Part shown: positions 1 through 11,303 of the stretch, in pieces
Layout of the letters: each line of letters starts with the position of its first letter
Numbering within the stretch: the stretch's first letter is position 1
From: Letharia columbiana
Taxonomy: Eukaryota; Ascomycota; Lecanoromycetes; Lecanorales; Parmeliaceae
Direction of reading: 5' to 3'
NCBI RefSeq assembly: GCF_014066305.1
Contig: NW_023501062.1
Location: 486,501 to 550,500, forward strand
Length of the DNA stretch: 64,000 nucleotides
Program-made: the position numbers and the translations under genes
The notes under the pieces: generated by a model
Told to the model about the DNA's origin: nothing
The model's database searches: none
Seen by the model: the letters and a program-made list of their open reading frames with translations, nothing else

Positions 1-633
1 AAACGAGCTTGTAGAACCGGTCTAGCAGAAACCAATCCAGCAGAAAACACGAAGGAACCTACGCCAACATCCATCAGAGATGTTCCCCAAGTCTCGACTT
101 TCGCAAATCGTCTGGGGAAGATTCTAAAATCCACCGCAAGTATTGCTAAACATGTAACCACTATCATGCCTCCTCTATAGATCGTGATAAACGGTCGTAT
201 GGGCAGCGGATCAAGCTCCTCCTTCGCGCCTGTAGACTCCGCTGGCTTGTTCGCAAGAGGCTTCGAGGCTCTCTTGCGGTAGTTGGTTGTAGAGGGTAGG
301 ACGCAGAGAAGGACGGCGGGAGACACCAGGAGCGTATTGAGTAGAATAGCATTCGAGGAGTACATTGTCAGGGCGAGCAGTATACCTCCAACATTGAGCA
401 GCAAATCTGTGAGGAAAGCTGGCGGACCGTACTCCAAGAAGTAGCCTTGACGCGACTGGAGGGCTGCCCATAGTAGATATGCGGCCTAAAGCTTTATGTT
501 AGCTGTAGAAATCAGTGTGACATCGTGTGAGACTCACTGGAGCGACAGCTGTCACCCAATTGATCTCGGAGACGGTTCCCCCAGACAGGTTGGAGACGAA
601 GTTCTCCTTCAGCGTTTTGTAGCTCTGCGCCAT
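1..633 (-). CDS. GWT1: GWT1, GPI-anchor inositol acyltransferase (5' part only)
   Basis: The first 193 residues are present; the gene runs off the left edge. Exon 1 is 633-538 (32 codons, ATG at 633-631). A 52-nt intron follows at 537-486 (GTGAGT donor, GCTAAC branch, TTTAG acceptor, phase 0). Exon 2 is 485 to the edge. The protein begins [20 protein letters not shown]. Later it shows hydrophobic spans and the stretches [19 protein letters not shown] and [13 protein letters not shown], which are hallmark Gwt1/PIG-W sequence. Gwt1 is a multispanning ER membrane enzyme that acylates the inositol of GlcN-PI during GPI-anchor synthesis, feeding cell-wall mannoprotein anchoring. It is transcribed divergently from the gene starting at 899, with 265 bp between the two ATGs. 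The identification is by recall of the conserved segment and is strong. The C-terminal half cannot be assessed. Confidence 0.93.
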
Positions 634-898
634 AGTGGCTTACTTCTTCCCACCACAAAGGTAAGGACTGTGTACGCCGATTCAAACCATGAATCTTGCA
701 AGCTCGTGGGAGGCCTCGATGGTTAAGTTGAAAGTCAGACTACAGGAAACATGAAGCTATTCGCAAGAAAGCCATAAGACGCGGAACGATTCCGCGGGTT
801 GAAACGTCACTTTGACCAACACCTTTTCCCCCTCGAAGTCATCTCATCTACAACCGCATTGATGCTCCGCTCAATACCATCATTGATTACTCTGGTCT
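634..898. promoter_or_regulatory. Divergent intergenic region between GWT1 and the GFA-like gene
   Basis: This 265-bp stretch separates two start codons that point away from each other, so it must carry both promoters and 5' leaders. I see no strong TATA box or other recognisable element in it. The promoter role is inferred only from the gene arrangement. Confidence 0.5.
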
Positions 899-1641
899 AT
901 GACAGTCATGGATGAAAGAACGCCTCTCAGTGGGGCTTGCTCCTGTGGCCGAAATCACTACTTCATCCAAGTCCCATCGAATTCGCTCGAAAATCTACAA
1001 GTGCTCTATGATGATAGAGCAGAGCATAGTATGTTATCATTGATAGGCTACGGTCATTGTACTTACGGTGTAAAGCTCTTTCCCTTCGCGTTCCGTTAGC
1101 TCAAATCCACAGTACCACCTACGCCTTCTTCCCAGATGAAGCTCCCAGCACCATTAGACGTGTGTTCACTCCACATCATGCCCCACGTAGTAAGCGGCAT
1201 TTCTGTGGGCTTTGCGGTACTTCTATCAGCCATTGGAGTGAAGAGACTCCGGAGGAAGCAGAGTGGATCTACATGAACATTGGAAGTCTTAGGCGAGACA
1301 GCATGGAGCGTTTGGAGGATGCAGGACTTCTGCGGGGTCTAGGAAGCGAGGATAACGAGATGGCACAGATGGCTGCTGGTGGATCAAGACAGGTGGCCAA
1401 CCTAGGTCAAGGTCGTGAAGTACGGGGCACTCCTTGGTTCGAGGAGATGATCCAGGGAAGCGAGCTGGGGAGGATCAAAAGGAGAAGAGGGCGGGAAACT
1501 AGTTCAGATGGCCGCACAAAAGTGGAATGGGAGATCAGCGAGTTTGGAAGTGGTGACGGGGATGTTCCTGTTGCAAGTACAAGCAAAAGGAAGCTTGGTT
1601 CTGTGGATCATAGGGACGACGTGGAGATGAGGAGCGGATAA
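899..1641 (+). CDS. GFA/CENP-V-like zinc-binding domain protein
   Basis: The gene has two exons, 899-1028 and 1076-1641, with a 47-nt intron (GTATGT donor, TAAAG acceptor, phase 1), giving 231 residues. The N-terminus carries LSGACSCGRNHY, the first Cys pair (C-x-C) of the Mss4-like fold used by glutathione-dependent formaldehyde-activating (GFA)/CENP-V proteins. The second zinc pair is in KRHFCGLCGTSISHWSEE. Between them lie STTYAFFPDE and RRVFTPHHAP, typical of fungal members. The C-terminus is charged (GTPWFEEMIQGS, then RIKRRRGRE). An ATG at 908 is an alternative in-frame start nine bases downstream. Family members bind zinc, but most fungal paralogues have no proven substrate, so formaldehyde activation should not be assumed. 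The splice is supported because it restores the conserved LRVPLAQ region in frame. Confidence 0.85.
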
Positions 1642-2190
1642 AGATTTATGATATATACGGTAGGCATTCACAGGGTTGCTTATACGGAGAGAGAGGCCAA
1701 TATCCATCACCTGGAGCACTCGGGTCAATATGGCAGGCATATCATTGCTAGCAATTTAGCCGTGCAACCTCAAAGAAAGCGGCAGTCTGAGTCGCCAAAC
1801 CCCCTCGTTCTCACGTCGACTTTGAGCATCGAACTGGCTATGATTGAAGTTCCCCAGAAAGAGCTCTAGACAGCTCAGAAACTTCCTCGCTGATGCTGTC
1901 TTGACCGAAGTTTAGAAGATTTCTACCCATTCCGACTGCTACCCATGCTGACACCTTGCCACTCGCATGTCATTAAGAAAGAATGTACGTGTATCTGGTA
2001 AGGCTGATCATTTGTGTTGAGCGGCCATGACTGAGTGAGTGTACATCCGGCGCGTCTCCACCTTGACTCGGGTTGTTTACCTTCCACACCAGCCGAACTC
2101 CTTTCTCATACTGCAACTTACTCGTAAGATCTCGACACACGCTTGGCCTAAACACCTTTGAAATCATTCTGCACGCACTTCAAAACCTTC
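1642..2190. other. Intergenic region, no gene seen
   Basis: These 549 bp separate two plus-strand genes and hold the 3' end of the upstream gene and the promoter and leader of the downstream one. The open frames here are short, lack family features and fit no splice model. A TTG-initiated extension of the next gene begins at 2158, but no ATG lies in that part. Confidence 0.5.
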
Positions 2191-5100
2191 ATGCCTCCAT
2201 ACAACATGGGGACCTTGACCGACATCACAGCACGAGCCGGCAACACCATGAAGCGTCAATCGACGTCTTCCATGGGATATCAGTCCCTTGATTCGCCAAT
2301 CTCAGTGAAAAAACCTGCCGAGAAAGAGAGCTCGGGGAAACCCAAATCACCACACTTCATGACACCAACCTTCTCTTCTTCCTTACAGTCCGTTGCAACA
2401 GATGGCATTACACCTGTACCAGCAACAAAGTCTAGCAAGGCAGAGAGTAGTAATGCGTGGATGAAGTCGGCCGCTAAACGCGTCGGTTTCCGCCGTACAG
2501 GTGATGGCACACCTCGCTCCAAGAAAGAAGGGCCTCCCAAGACATCCAAAACGATCAGCTTCCCAGACAAAGTACGTCGTCCTTCGGATTTCACCAGACA
2601 CGTTGCTAACCTCATTAGCTTGCTACACCATCTTACAGTAGAGTCTTAGACACTCCCCCGTCAATAAAGACGCAGCCGCCAAAGGTCTCACCCACGGATA
2701 AGCCTCTTCCCAATCCTCCCACAGGTCAAACCTCCTACCCTGGTGAACTCGTTGAGTCCAAAACCCTCATCGACGCTAGCGACAAGCCTCTTCGCCGTCG
2801 CTCACCTCCTGGTATGGCCGTGCATGAAGAAGACTGGCCAGTCCTTTATCCAAAGCGGCCCACGAGTCCTGGAACTCTCCAGGAGATGATGCGCGAGACT
2901 GGCTCGCAGTTAACACAGCAAGCGGTGTCAGACCAGAAGGAGAGATATCCTATTCTTGGCAATACCCTTCGTCAAGTCCCAGACGAGGAGCAGCTTCCCG
3001 TCTCTAGGTACTCAGTGATGTACAAGATCCCTCGCAAGGAGATCTCTTCGCCAAATCTTGGCGATCTTGAAAACGCCAACAAGGACACGGCTGCCCTGAA
3101 CACCCACATCGACGACCCTTTCCGAGATGGGGTCTATGATTCCGGACCGGTTGTGCCTGCGAAATCTCCACGGAAAACATCCAAATCTCCTTCCATTCTT
3201 TCCGCTGGAGCGGCAGCTGTCGAGAAGTCAGCACAAGAGTCAAGACCTGCAATCGAACCTCGCCAGACGCGCACTTCCTCGCTTCGTGCTCGTCTCTCTG
3301 CTGGTCAGCTGGTCAAAGACGGTCAGAACAAGGTCGTCGGCTTTACAGACTTTACCGCAATTCCAGAGCCCGCCTTGGGCGCCACCCGACGAGATAGCTT
3401 ACGCGCCCGCAAAGAGGCCCAAGCCCGTCGTTCCCTAACACCGCCGCACCCGCTTCGAACCAATCCATCTAGGGAGTCAGTTGGTGGCAATCGAGCCCAA
3501 GCCCCTCGTTCCCAAACACCACCCGCAAAGCCTGTCCCGCACCCGCTTCGCACCAATCCATCCAAGGAGCCAATTGGTGGCAATCGAGCCCCAGCGCAAT
3601 TTGTAGCTGGTAGCCGACGCCCGACTCATCCTCGTCGCCCAAGCAGTCGCGGCAGCATTCGAAGCGAGTTCCGAGAACCGACTCCACCTCTTCCCACTGC
3701 ATCTTTAAGCCAGACAATACCAAGCCGTCCGGCACCCGCTATTCCTAGGAGCGAGCATGGCAAGTCTGCTGAGAAGGCTCCCCTCGAAGGACCCGCAACC
3801 AAGAGCTCTATCCCTGTGCCTCGTCAACTGGTGTCGAACATGCCAAGACAAACCAGCGGCAAAGCCGAGGTGACGGACCTGAACAAAGTTGAGGTCAGCC
3901 GAGTGAAGAAGGAAGTTCGCAATGAATTTGCCATTTTTGAGGAACGTCCATCCTTAGACATGGTCAAGGACCTCGATCAGACATCATTTGATTCATCCTC
4001 GGACACGGCAAAGTACCTCAATCAGACGTATTCGGCGGGTCATCCTACCCAAGCTTTAGTCGACAATTATGGTGCACATATTCTGGAAGCTATCGAAGAG
4101 TCTCCTCAGCACGCTTACAAGCTCAAGCGTCTGTCCACTGCTTCGCCTGAGTTCGGCCCAACTCTGAAGATCTCACCGTCTGCCGAACGATTTATCATGG
4201 GTCCTGATACCAAGAGAGAGAAGATTCCGCTCAACAAGAAGATGAGCAAAGAGCTCGACCGTACTATGATGAAAAAGAATCAGCAAGACCGCCCCTCTTC
4301 CAGCCAAGGCCTCTCTCACCGGGACTCTCGTACTGGTCTAATCGATACCAAAGCTAGGGAGAAGAAAGTGAAGAGTGCAGATCTCGGCAGGATCTCACCC
4401 GCCATTGACCATCTAATTAATGGCTCTCACAAGCTGACACCGCGCCTAAATCATGAAAGCACAGATGTATCTGCCAAAGGCTCTTCTACCGGTACATCAT
4501 TCAATGACCCATTTTTCGATGCACGTTCACAGCTTCAGGCAAGCCCTGATAAACGAAATGATGTCGATGATCAAGAGTCAATTGCAGCTGGGGGGGAGAC
4601 CTGGATCCCTCCCCTTGAGAATATTGGGTTTTCGAATGATAAGACACCCGTTGCTACTGCATTCTTGCCCATTGGCACTCATGTCGAGAATGGTATTCAG
4701 CCCGATTACAAGATCTCGAACGAAGCGAGCAGTCCCTTCGGGAATACTACGATTGCAGCTTATGAATTCGCAAAGGAGCCTAAAGACGGGCTCCTCCCGA
4801 AGGGCCCTCACATTGGGAATGGCGTTCAGACCGATTACGAGCTCATAGACGAAGCGAGCCCCTTTGAAGATACCGCGACTGCAGCTAAAGATTCCGCAAA
4901 GGAGCCCAAAGACAAGGACGATGATACATCTATTACCTACTTACCCTCGACTCCTGAGCAGCGTCCCCTGGAGGACACCTTCGACTCTGGCAGCCATCCA
5001 CCACGTAGCTCTTCCCGTATGGCCCACCCCGATTTCACCACGGCCAAGAATTCTCCGGTGTCGCCCCTGACGGCAGACAACGGACCGCCAACTCCACCCA

Positions 5101-5765
5101 AAGACGAGCCTCAGGACTTCGCTCGTCGTCAAAACGATCTGGGCTCTCTTCGCGGCCACGGCACGTCCCAGCTCGACCTCTCCAACCACGCCTCCAAGCG
5201 CGATTCCACCGCTCGCGGGTCCAGCAAATCTCAAGCATCCGCCTCCAAAGGCAGCCTTTCGATCTTGCGCGGTCTCTTCCACAAGCGTTCCTCCGAAAAC
5301 GAGCCCCTCAAATCCAGCAAAAAACCCAAATTTAAGTCCACTGTCAACGCCTCCGGCAGTCCCTTCCCACCAATATCAGACGTCCACCCCATCCACCGCC
5401 CAACCCTCGCCTCCATCGCCCGCTCCGCCGCCGGTACTCCCCGCCCTTCCACCGCAACCCGCCCCGCCACCCCAGCAACCCCCTCCCTCTTCTCGCCCAG
5501 CCCCACCGAAACGTCCACCTCCACCCACCTGGCCATGGAACTCCTGGACCTCTCGCGCAAGGAGCGCTCCTCGCCGAAGAAGGAGAAGTTGCTCCAGCTC
5601 GGCAGTATCATGGTCGAGGGCATCACGCAGGCGCGCAACGCGGAGAAGGCGCTCGAGGAGGCCAGGCAGGCGGCGCGGAGGGCCGAGGTCGCGTGCGCGC
5701 TTTGCAAGAAGAGTTTGGGCGAGGTGACTAGGTTTGTGGAGGGCTGGAGGGGTGGGCTTTATTGA
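2191..5765 (+). CDS. Large intrinsically disordered protein with C-terminal coiled coil
   Basis: The gene has two exons, 2191-2571 and 2619-5765, joined across a 47-nt intron (GTACGT donor, GCTAAC branch, ATTAG acceptor, phase 0), giving 1,175 residues. The ATG at 2206 has better flanking bases (AACATGG) and is an alternative start. Most of the chain is rich in Ser, Pro, Thr, Lys and Arg and looks disordered. Two internal duplications are visible: a 31-residue unit around 3,447-3,600 (HPLRTNPS...GGNRA twice) and a unit of about 43 residues around 4,660-4,915 (P-x-G-x-H...NG-x-Q-x-DY...EAS...AKEPKD twice). Near the end, a charged helix (ELLDLSRKERSSPKKEKLLQ, then EKALEEARQAARRAEVACAL) predicts a coiled coil. 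I do not recognise the family. A scaffold or cytoskeletal/septal role would be a guess. Confidence 0.85.
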
Positions 5766-6408
5766 TGGAATGATTGAGTGAGTGAATAAATGAATAAATG
5801 AATGAATGAAGGAGGGAACTTTTCCAGTGCAGGAGGTATGATTGCTACTGAAGTCGATGGCATTATGGGTTTGCGCCTCCGCCTTCGCCTTCGTGAACGA
5901 ATTTTTTCCCATTCTTGTGCCGTCCGTCTGGCGCCTTTTTTGTATGTGAGGTGGATTGGTGTTCTTTTTCCCTGGCGGACATGAGCGATGGTTGGATCGA
6001 GGACGGTGAGATCATGCAGACCGAGGGATGGATATCTTGACAGGCCTGGCGCTGTCATCATCTTGAGAAGAAGGGGAAGAGCTGTGACGGTGTCTCTGGC
6101 TGTTTATTCTCGGCAGTCATGTGAGGATGAGCGATTCACAAGATTGAGATATCATTGAGTCCACACAGACAGGAACCTACGTGAGGGCATGCACCTGTAC
6201 ATTAGACGTTTTCAATAGAGAGAATTGCAGTTACTATCTATCTATCCAGTAGCTTTCATCATTCGTTCTAATCTGTCGTGACTGCATTTTGCTTCTAAGA
6301 AAGCCGGCATGTTCGCAGCATTGATCGATCGATCGTCCACAGCCGCCTGTTCTCCCCCCCAATTTGCCATTCTCATCCCGCAGCTCTCACGATTGATCTC
6401 GATACGGC
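5766..6408. other. Intergenic region between convergent genes, with short simple repeats
   Basis: This 643-bp gap lies between two gene 3' ends, so it should hold two 3' UTRs. It starts with a degenerate four-base repeat of the TGAA/TGAATAAA type at about 5,766-5,813. It also carries small runs such as CTATCTATC near 6,235 and GATCGATCGATCG near 6,323. I see no gene. Confidence 0.5.
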
Positions 6409-7613
6409 TCACTGACTCTCCTCCTTCTTGACCTCCTTCTCCTCATCATCTTTCTCCTTTGCAACCTGACGTAGAACCCGCACCTTGTCGAGCCCCTTGA
6501 AGACCTTGGTACGAGTCGAGCCGTCTGCGCCCTTGAATTGGATACGGAGACCGCCGTTGGGGCTGACGGGCCGAGCTTCGTTCTCGCCGATGGGCTCATG
6601 GTCGAGGTCCTCGCAGGGATAGTGGTCCATCACTTCGCCTGCTGGAGAGTTAGTGATCAGTTGTGGTTTTCACGGGGTTGTGTAGATGATACGATGAAGC
6701 TGAGTGAAAGGAGTGAATGGAGTGAGAGTGCTAGTGATGGGGAAGAAAGCATTCCGCGTTGCGTACCTGGATTCTTAACGGACTGAATGTAGTCTCCGGT
6801 TTGAACGTCAATGGCATAGACCTCGATGGATTTGTAACAGTCGGGTGCCGTGAGGGACCCCATTCTAGACTTAGCAATAGGTTCGGTACTAGCGCGTATT
6901 GTGGTGTTGGCGAAGAGATCGGACAGAGACTCCGGAGACTCTGGTGGTGCTGTTTGACCACGAAGTCTGGGTGATTGGTTGGGAGGGGTAAAAGGAGATC
7001 GGACACCCGAGAAGTTGTTGGGAGGTGTGGTGGGAGGTTCAGAACGCGGAGGGTTGTCACTTGAACGGATGAATGAATCCGAGGTATGGTCGAAACATTC
7101 ACTTGATGCGTGAGGCTGACTCTCTACGCGCTGGCCACTGCTTTGGAGTAGTTGTGCTCTCACTATCGCACGATATGCTGCTCGCTCAGCAGGATCGAAG
7201 GGGTGATAGGGGCTTGGAGGACGTGAGAGACGATGGAATGCGATGTTCTGTGCAGCCGGGTAATAAGGGCCAGAGGAGTCAAAGACCCCTTGGTCGGCAA
7301 GATTGAAGTTCTCGTGCCAAGGTGTAGTATATCCGGAGTGACCGAATATCGTTGTCTGTGCCGGCGGAGGCGTGATGAACTCTCCAGCGTGCACATTGAA
7401 TGCCGTTGCCTGTGTAGTTAATTGCATAGGGAAACCCTGAGCTCGGGCCACTTCGGTCAGGTGCTTCACGACCCAGCGTTGGTGGGCTGGTCCGCTCACA
7501 TCTTCTGAATAATCCCCCTGAAGACGTGACTCAAGGCGGATGATAGTAGAGAACTGATCGTGAAAAGCGTCTGACGGGTCACCGTCGCTGATAAGGACTG
7601 AAAGAGGAGGCAT
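6409..7613 (-). CDS. Uncharacterised fungal protein, Pro/Ser-rich with Lys/Glu tail
   Basis: Exon 1 is 7613-6767 and exon 2 is 6638-6409. They are joined across a 128-nt intron (GTACGC donor, CACTAAC branch, phase 1), giving 358 residues. The start ATG at 7613-7611 has a good context (ACAAGATG); the longer open frame upstream begins only with TTG. The N-terminus (MPPLSVLISDGDPSDAFHDQ) looks folded and the middle is Pro/Ser-rich. The segment spanning the splice (SIEVYAIDVQTGDYIQSVKN followed by a Gly-Glu-Val-Met run) looks conserved. The C-terminus is a highly charged KEKDDEEKEVKKEE tail. The acceptor is a CAGCAG-type tandem site that could add or omit one Ala. I do not recognise the family. 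Confidence 0.72.
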
Positions 7614-8403
7614 CTTGTGAGTTGAGTCGAGGTGCTCACTACGATCGAGCAAATATTTCAAGCGTTTGGTGATGTGCTAGAGGTCGGGAGACAGTGCAAA
7701 CGAAGCTATTTGTGGGCTATGGCCCTAACAGAAGCATGGTGTTGTTAAAGAAGATGAAGAGGTCCTGTCTAGCTCGCGTGAACGGAGGTGTTGAGTTCTG
7801 AAAGGCTCATTTCTTTCCTTTCCTTTGACAATTGACAAACCGTTGCTTGGCAACGATGGTGGTGAATTAGGAAGGTGCCGTCCTTGCTAAAGTGAATGCT
7901 AGAATACAAGGGGCTGGCCTTTATCGATAAACATTGGCACCAGGACGGACGCATCATCACGAGCAGTGTCAAGGTCAAGCATAGCGGCTTCATAGTAGAC
8001 ACATCGATACAAACACCAAGAAGGCGACACACCTTCCAAGCTGGAGAGCTGGTAGAGTGCCAGAAAGAGTGGCATCAAGTTGGCATCAATTGCAAAAACC
8101 GGTATGGCAAGAGCATTGCAAGGACAAGCCTGTCCGGCTCCTCTGCTGCCACATGTGCAAATAGAGATAGCAGGGCTACGATGTGCCCTCTTCCCCACAG
8201 TACCGAAGACCCCCAGATCAAGCATCATTATAATTTGTTTCGATTCTGGACTGAGGTGCAGGGATTACCGAGCAAATCTTGTTGGTGGTGCCCTTATGTT
8301 GGAAAGCCTATGCACAGTCTTGCCAGCAATTTGTGTCATCTATTTCATGCCGTCATATCGTACAATCCGTCATCCTTGCGTCTGATATTCTCTCCCATCT
8401 CTT
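7614..8403. other. Intergenic region, no supported gene
   Basis: This 790-bp stretch lies between two minus-strand genes. It should contain the 3' UTR of the SRPBCC gene on the right and the promoter of the unknown gene on the left. Several open frames cross it on both strands, including one at 7,896-8,459 that runs into the SRPBCC gene antisense. None has family features or convincing introns. Confidence 0.45.
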
Positions 8404-8997
8404 TCACTTATTTCCCACGGCGGCATGGGCCAGGTCAGCCAGAGCCTCCTTGCGCTTGAATTTAGCATCCTCAATGACTCCTATTTGTTATGTTAGCTTT
8501 GACATTCTGCTGTGCAACTGGCTCGAGGAGCTCATTCATACCAGCATCGGCATCGGAGGAGAAGTGTGCCGACCATTGCACAAAAGTTGACCCCTGGCTC
8601 GGTCCGGTTGTCACAGCATAGCATCTGATGGTGGAGATGATACTGGAGTATGTGAGAGCTGGGGTGGAGGAGATGACGGAGTAGGTGATGAAGTGGTCAA
8701 TACTCTAACAAAAAGACCCAGGTCAGCAATACAGCATCTTGAACGGAAGGAGGTGGGAGAAGGCATCTGCCATACCGAATGCTCTTCCTGCTTCACCTCC
8801 TGCTCCGTGCCATCCTTGAAAGTCCACTTGACAACGTCGGTCTCATGAGAGACACCCTTAATGTGGTGGCTCTTGTCAAGCTTTGTCCAGAAGTGGTGAA
8901 AGTCCTGGAGCTTGATCAGGTGCCAGACCTGGGCAAGAGGGGCGGCGATGACGGAGGACTCTGTGATTGAGGTCGAAGTGGGGATGCGACTCGTCAT
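8404..8997 (-). CDS. SRPBCC-fold (polyketide cyclase/dehydrase-like, START-like) protein
   Basis: There are three exons, 8997-8776, 8704-8542 and 8480-8404. The introns are 71 nt (GTATGG donor, TTAG acceptor, phase 0) and 61 nt (GTATGA donor, GCTAAC branch, AATAG acceptor, phase 1). The product is 153 residues, the usual size for this fold. The N-terminus carries ESSVIAAPLAQVWHLIKLQD, the first strand and helix of the Bet v 1-like fold. The segment from the second exon onward (ITYSVISSTPALTYSS, then GSTFVQWSAHFSSDADAG and IEDAKFKRKEALADLAHAA) closely follows the common fungal SRPBCC family. The fold encloses a hydrophobic cavity for small ligands; substrate and pathway are unknown. There is no signal peptide, so it is probably cytosolic. 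The splice model is well supported because all three exons match the family in frame. Confidence 0.88.
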
Positions 8998-10538
8998 GTT
9001 GGCTATTTGGAGGCTGTATAAGCAGGAGGTTTTGTAAGAGCGGAGAAAAAGTTCAATTGGTGTTGCCGAAGAATTATGTGTGGGATTTAGGATTTGGAGA
9101 AGAAGGTGAAGCTGAATTAAGTGGAAAGTGTGGAAAGTTTGTCTTGCATCATTTCGTAAACCTCAGCCAACGCTAAGTGTCAATACAGGTATAATCATTA
9201 GCTCCATTTTCAGTGTTTCACCCGTAGATTAATTCTTTAAGTCTTTCACGAGGGAGACCTGAATTGCTTAACTATAACTCCTCGAACCTTATAGAATAGA
9301 TGATTCGAAATAATATCTTCTATTCGTTTTATATATTTGATCCTCGAATTCTAGCGCGGCGGATTCTCAATATAAAATCTCCTCTATATATACTCGGTCA
9401 TACTAAGTGTATTATTACATACGCCATACTCTACGTTGGCAGAGTTTCAGAAGTATCGCATCGGATCCCCAGTTTACAAACAGTAGATTATTTAGCGCTG
9501 CCAAGCACACAGTCAACTAAGGTACCATACCGTAATCCCAGCCTCCTCTCAGTCGCAACATAGCCTTCTTGATGCTGCTTATGTTCAAAAGGTGACTATG
9601 ATGCTATCACCGTGACCTGCTGTTGCTATAAGTCCTCTACTCGTAGCTGTCGCCTGGCTTGCACATTTTTCACTATTTTGGGTGCACAGGAGACCCCCGT
9701 GGATATACATCTATCTCCTACAGTATCCACCAATCCTGAAGATGTGGAGCATGATCCAAGGGGTGTAAAGCCTTCAGAACGAGCGTCTCGGGAACTTTCC
9801 CCAGGTGGCTCCGTGGTCTCATCAGGATTACAATATCTCGACTATGCTTGTTCTAGAGGCGATAGTGTATGAGCTTCTATGCTCATCATGTAGTAGCCGT
9901 TGCTATACACAACGCCTTCACCCATCTAACTTTTCGACCCGGACAGTGGGGCATTGGGCGTATGTCTTCTTCAATGGCTTGAGAGATATTGCGTGCGCCA
10001 TACCATTGCTGATTTCTCCTCCGACTATCCTTTGAATTAAGTTCCGTGACTCTCTTTCCTCTTCCTTTTCAAATTCATGTCGAATCTCTAAAGTCTTCTA
10101 CTGGAGGAAAATTCTTTCCATCACAGTTTGTTGCTCGATTGAACACTAAATATGGCATTTCAAGCTCCTCCTGCCGTCTGCTCTCTGCCGGCCTATCAGA
10201 CGTTTATGCCGCTTTCTGGCTTTTCCCCTGCTCTTGGATACTGTTCCACGACATCGCTTCTCGACAAAAGGACGGATCGCATTGCTACCAGTCTCCGTAC
10301 GTCGCGTGACGTCCAATGCCCTGCAGGAGATAACTATCTGTGCGATTTGCTGTCTGAGTTGGAGGCCTCTGATCACGAGTTCGCTCGTGGTGTGTGGTAC
10401 GCGAGTCTGGATTAGCCCAAAGAATACGCATTTACAAATTTTCTAGCTGCTGTATTGGGGTCTGCCTTGAGACACAACCAACGGTATTAATGTTCTCCGA
10501 CAGTCTTTCATTTCGGGATTGACAATGACTACTTATAG
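8998..10538. other. Long intergenic region with an AT-rich, RIP-like relic
   Basis: No gene is supported in this stretch of about 1.5 kb. Positions roughly 9,180-9,440 are clearly A+T-rich, with many TA steps, and resemble a small mutated repeat relic. The rest is of ordinary composition but has only short, featureless frames. The right end probably contains 5' exon(s) of the Ser-rich gene whose open frame starts near 10,539. Confidence 0.4.
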
Positions 10539-11303
10539 GCCTTCGTCACAGTCTCCATGACCACACCGATGACGATATCGAGCATCTCAACACCCCAGGT
10601 ATCTCTTAGTAGTACATCAAACGCCAATTCAAATACTGTCACTGGTTCTAATCCCATTGCCTCGACGACATCCGCAACCTCAAGCATTACCAGCAGCAGC
10701 GTTTCCACAATACCACGCGGAACCTCTTCTAGCTCTTCGTCAAGCACCTCGCTTTCCTCCAGTAGTACCGGTAGTGGCGTGTTATCTACACCAAGCTCGA
10801 CATCTATCAGTGGCATATCTAGCAGCTCCTCCAGCAGCAGCAGCAGCCCCTCCAGCAGCCCTTCCAGCAACCCTTCCAGCACCTCTTCCAGCAGCTCCTC
10901 CAGCAGCACTGCCACCTGCCCTACCACCATCACTGCTGATCCATCGTGCACCTCTATCGCCGTTGCGGCAGGAGTAACAGTTACATACACTGAATACTAT
11001 TCCGGCCAATATACCATTGAAGCCACCGACAATCCCGGCAATGATCAAGCGGACTTTCCTCCTATATACAACTCAATGTCAGGCACTCTTGACATGTGTG
11101 ATGCCGCCACCAATTGCGCCAATATCGCCGATAGTGCTACATCTACCGAAAACACCGTCTATTATTCCTTCGACTTACATTATCTCGCATCAAATGCGAC
11201 ATGGGAGTGCGTGCTGTATTACGATCCTAATACAGATACGAGTTACTTCAGTGTGGCAGATACGGATGCGTGTCTTTCCTTTGGCTTTTCTCAGCCAAGT
11301 TGA
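10539..11303 (+). CDS. Ser-rich secreted-type protein (5' end unresolved)
   Basis: The open frame continues to a TGA at 11,301-11,303; the first internal ATG is at 10,557. Frame and composition suggest the coding exon begins at about 10,539, just after a CTTATAG that would serve as an acceptor. From the ATG there are 248 residues. The first half is a Ser/Thr/Pro-rich low-complexity region encoded by near-pure AGC/TCC runs. The second half is a compact domain with five Cys (TCPTTITADPSC..., then MCDAATNC, WECVLYY, DACLSFG). The domain suggests a small extracellular module on a glycosylated stalk. No signal peptide precedes the 10,557 ATG. A hydrophobic NFLAAVLGSAL reading lies near 10,435-10,470 but has no ATG. 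I do not recognise a named family. Confidence 0.6.
   Translation, partial: AFVTVSMTTPMTISSISTPQVSLSSTSNANSNTVTGSNPIASTTSATSSITSSSVSTIPRGTSSSSSSSTSLSSSSTGSGVLSTPSSTSISGISSSSSSSSSSPSSSPSSNPSSTSSSSSSSSTATCPTTITADPSCTSIAVAAGVTVTYTEYYSGQYTIEATDNPGNDQADFPPIYNSMSGTLDMCDAATNCANIADSATSTENTVYYSFDLHYLASNATWECVLYYDPNTDTSYFSVADTDACLSFGFSQPS

Noticed and set aside
7896..8459. Plus-strand open frame of 187 codons
   Set aside because: It overlaps the SRPBCC gene antisense, has no family features and no supporting introns.
9180..9440. Hidden AT-rich gene or tRNA in the relic between genes
   Set aside because: No tRNA fold, no long frame and no splice model. It reads as a small mutated repeat.
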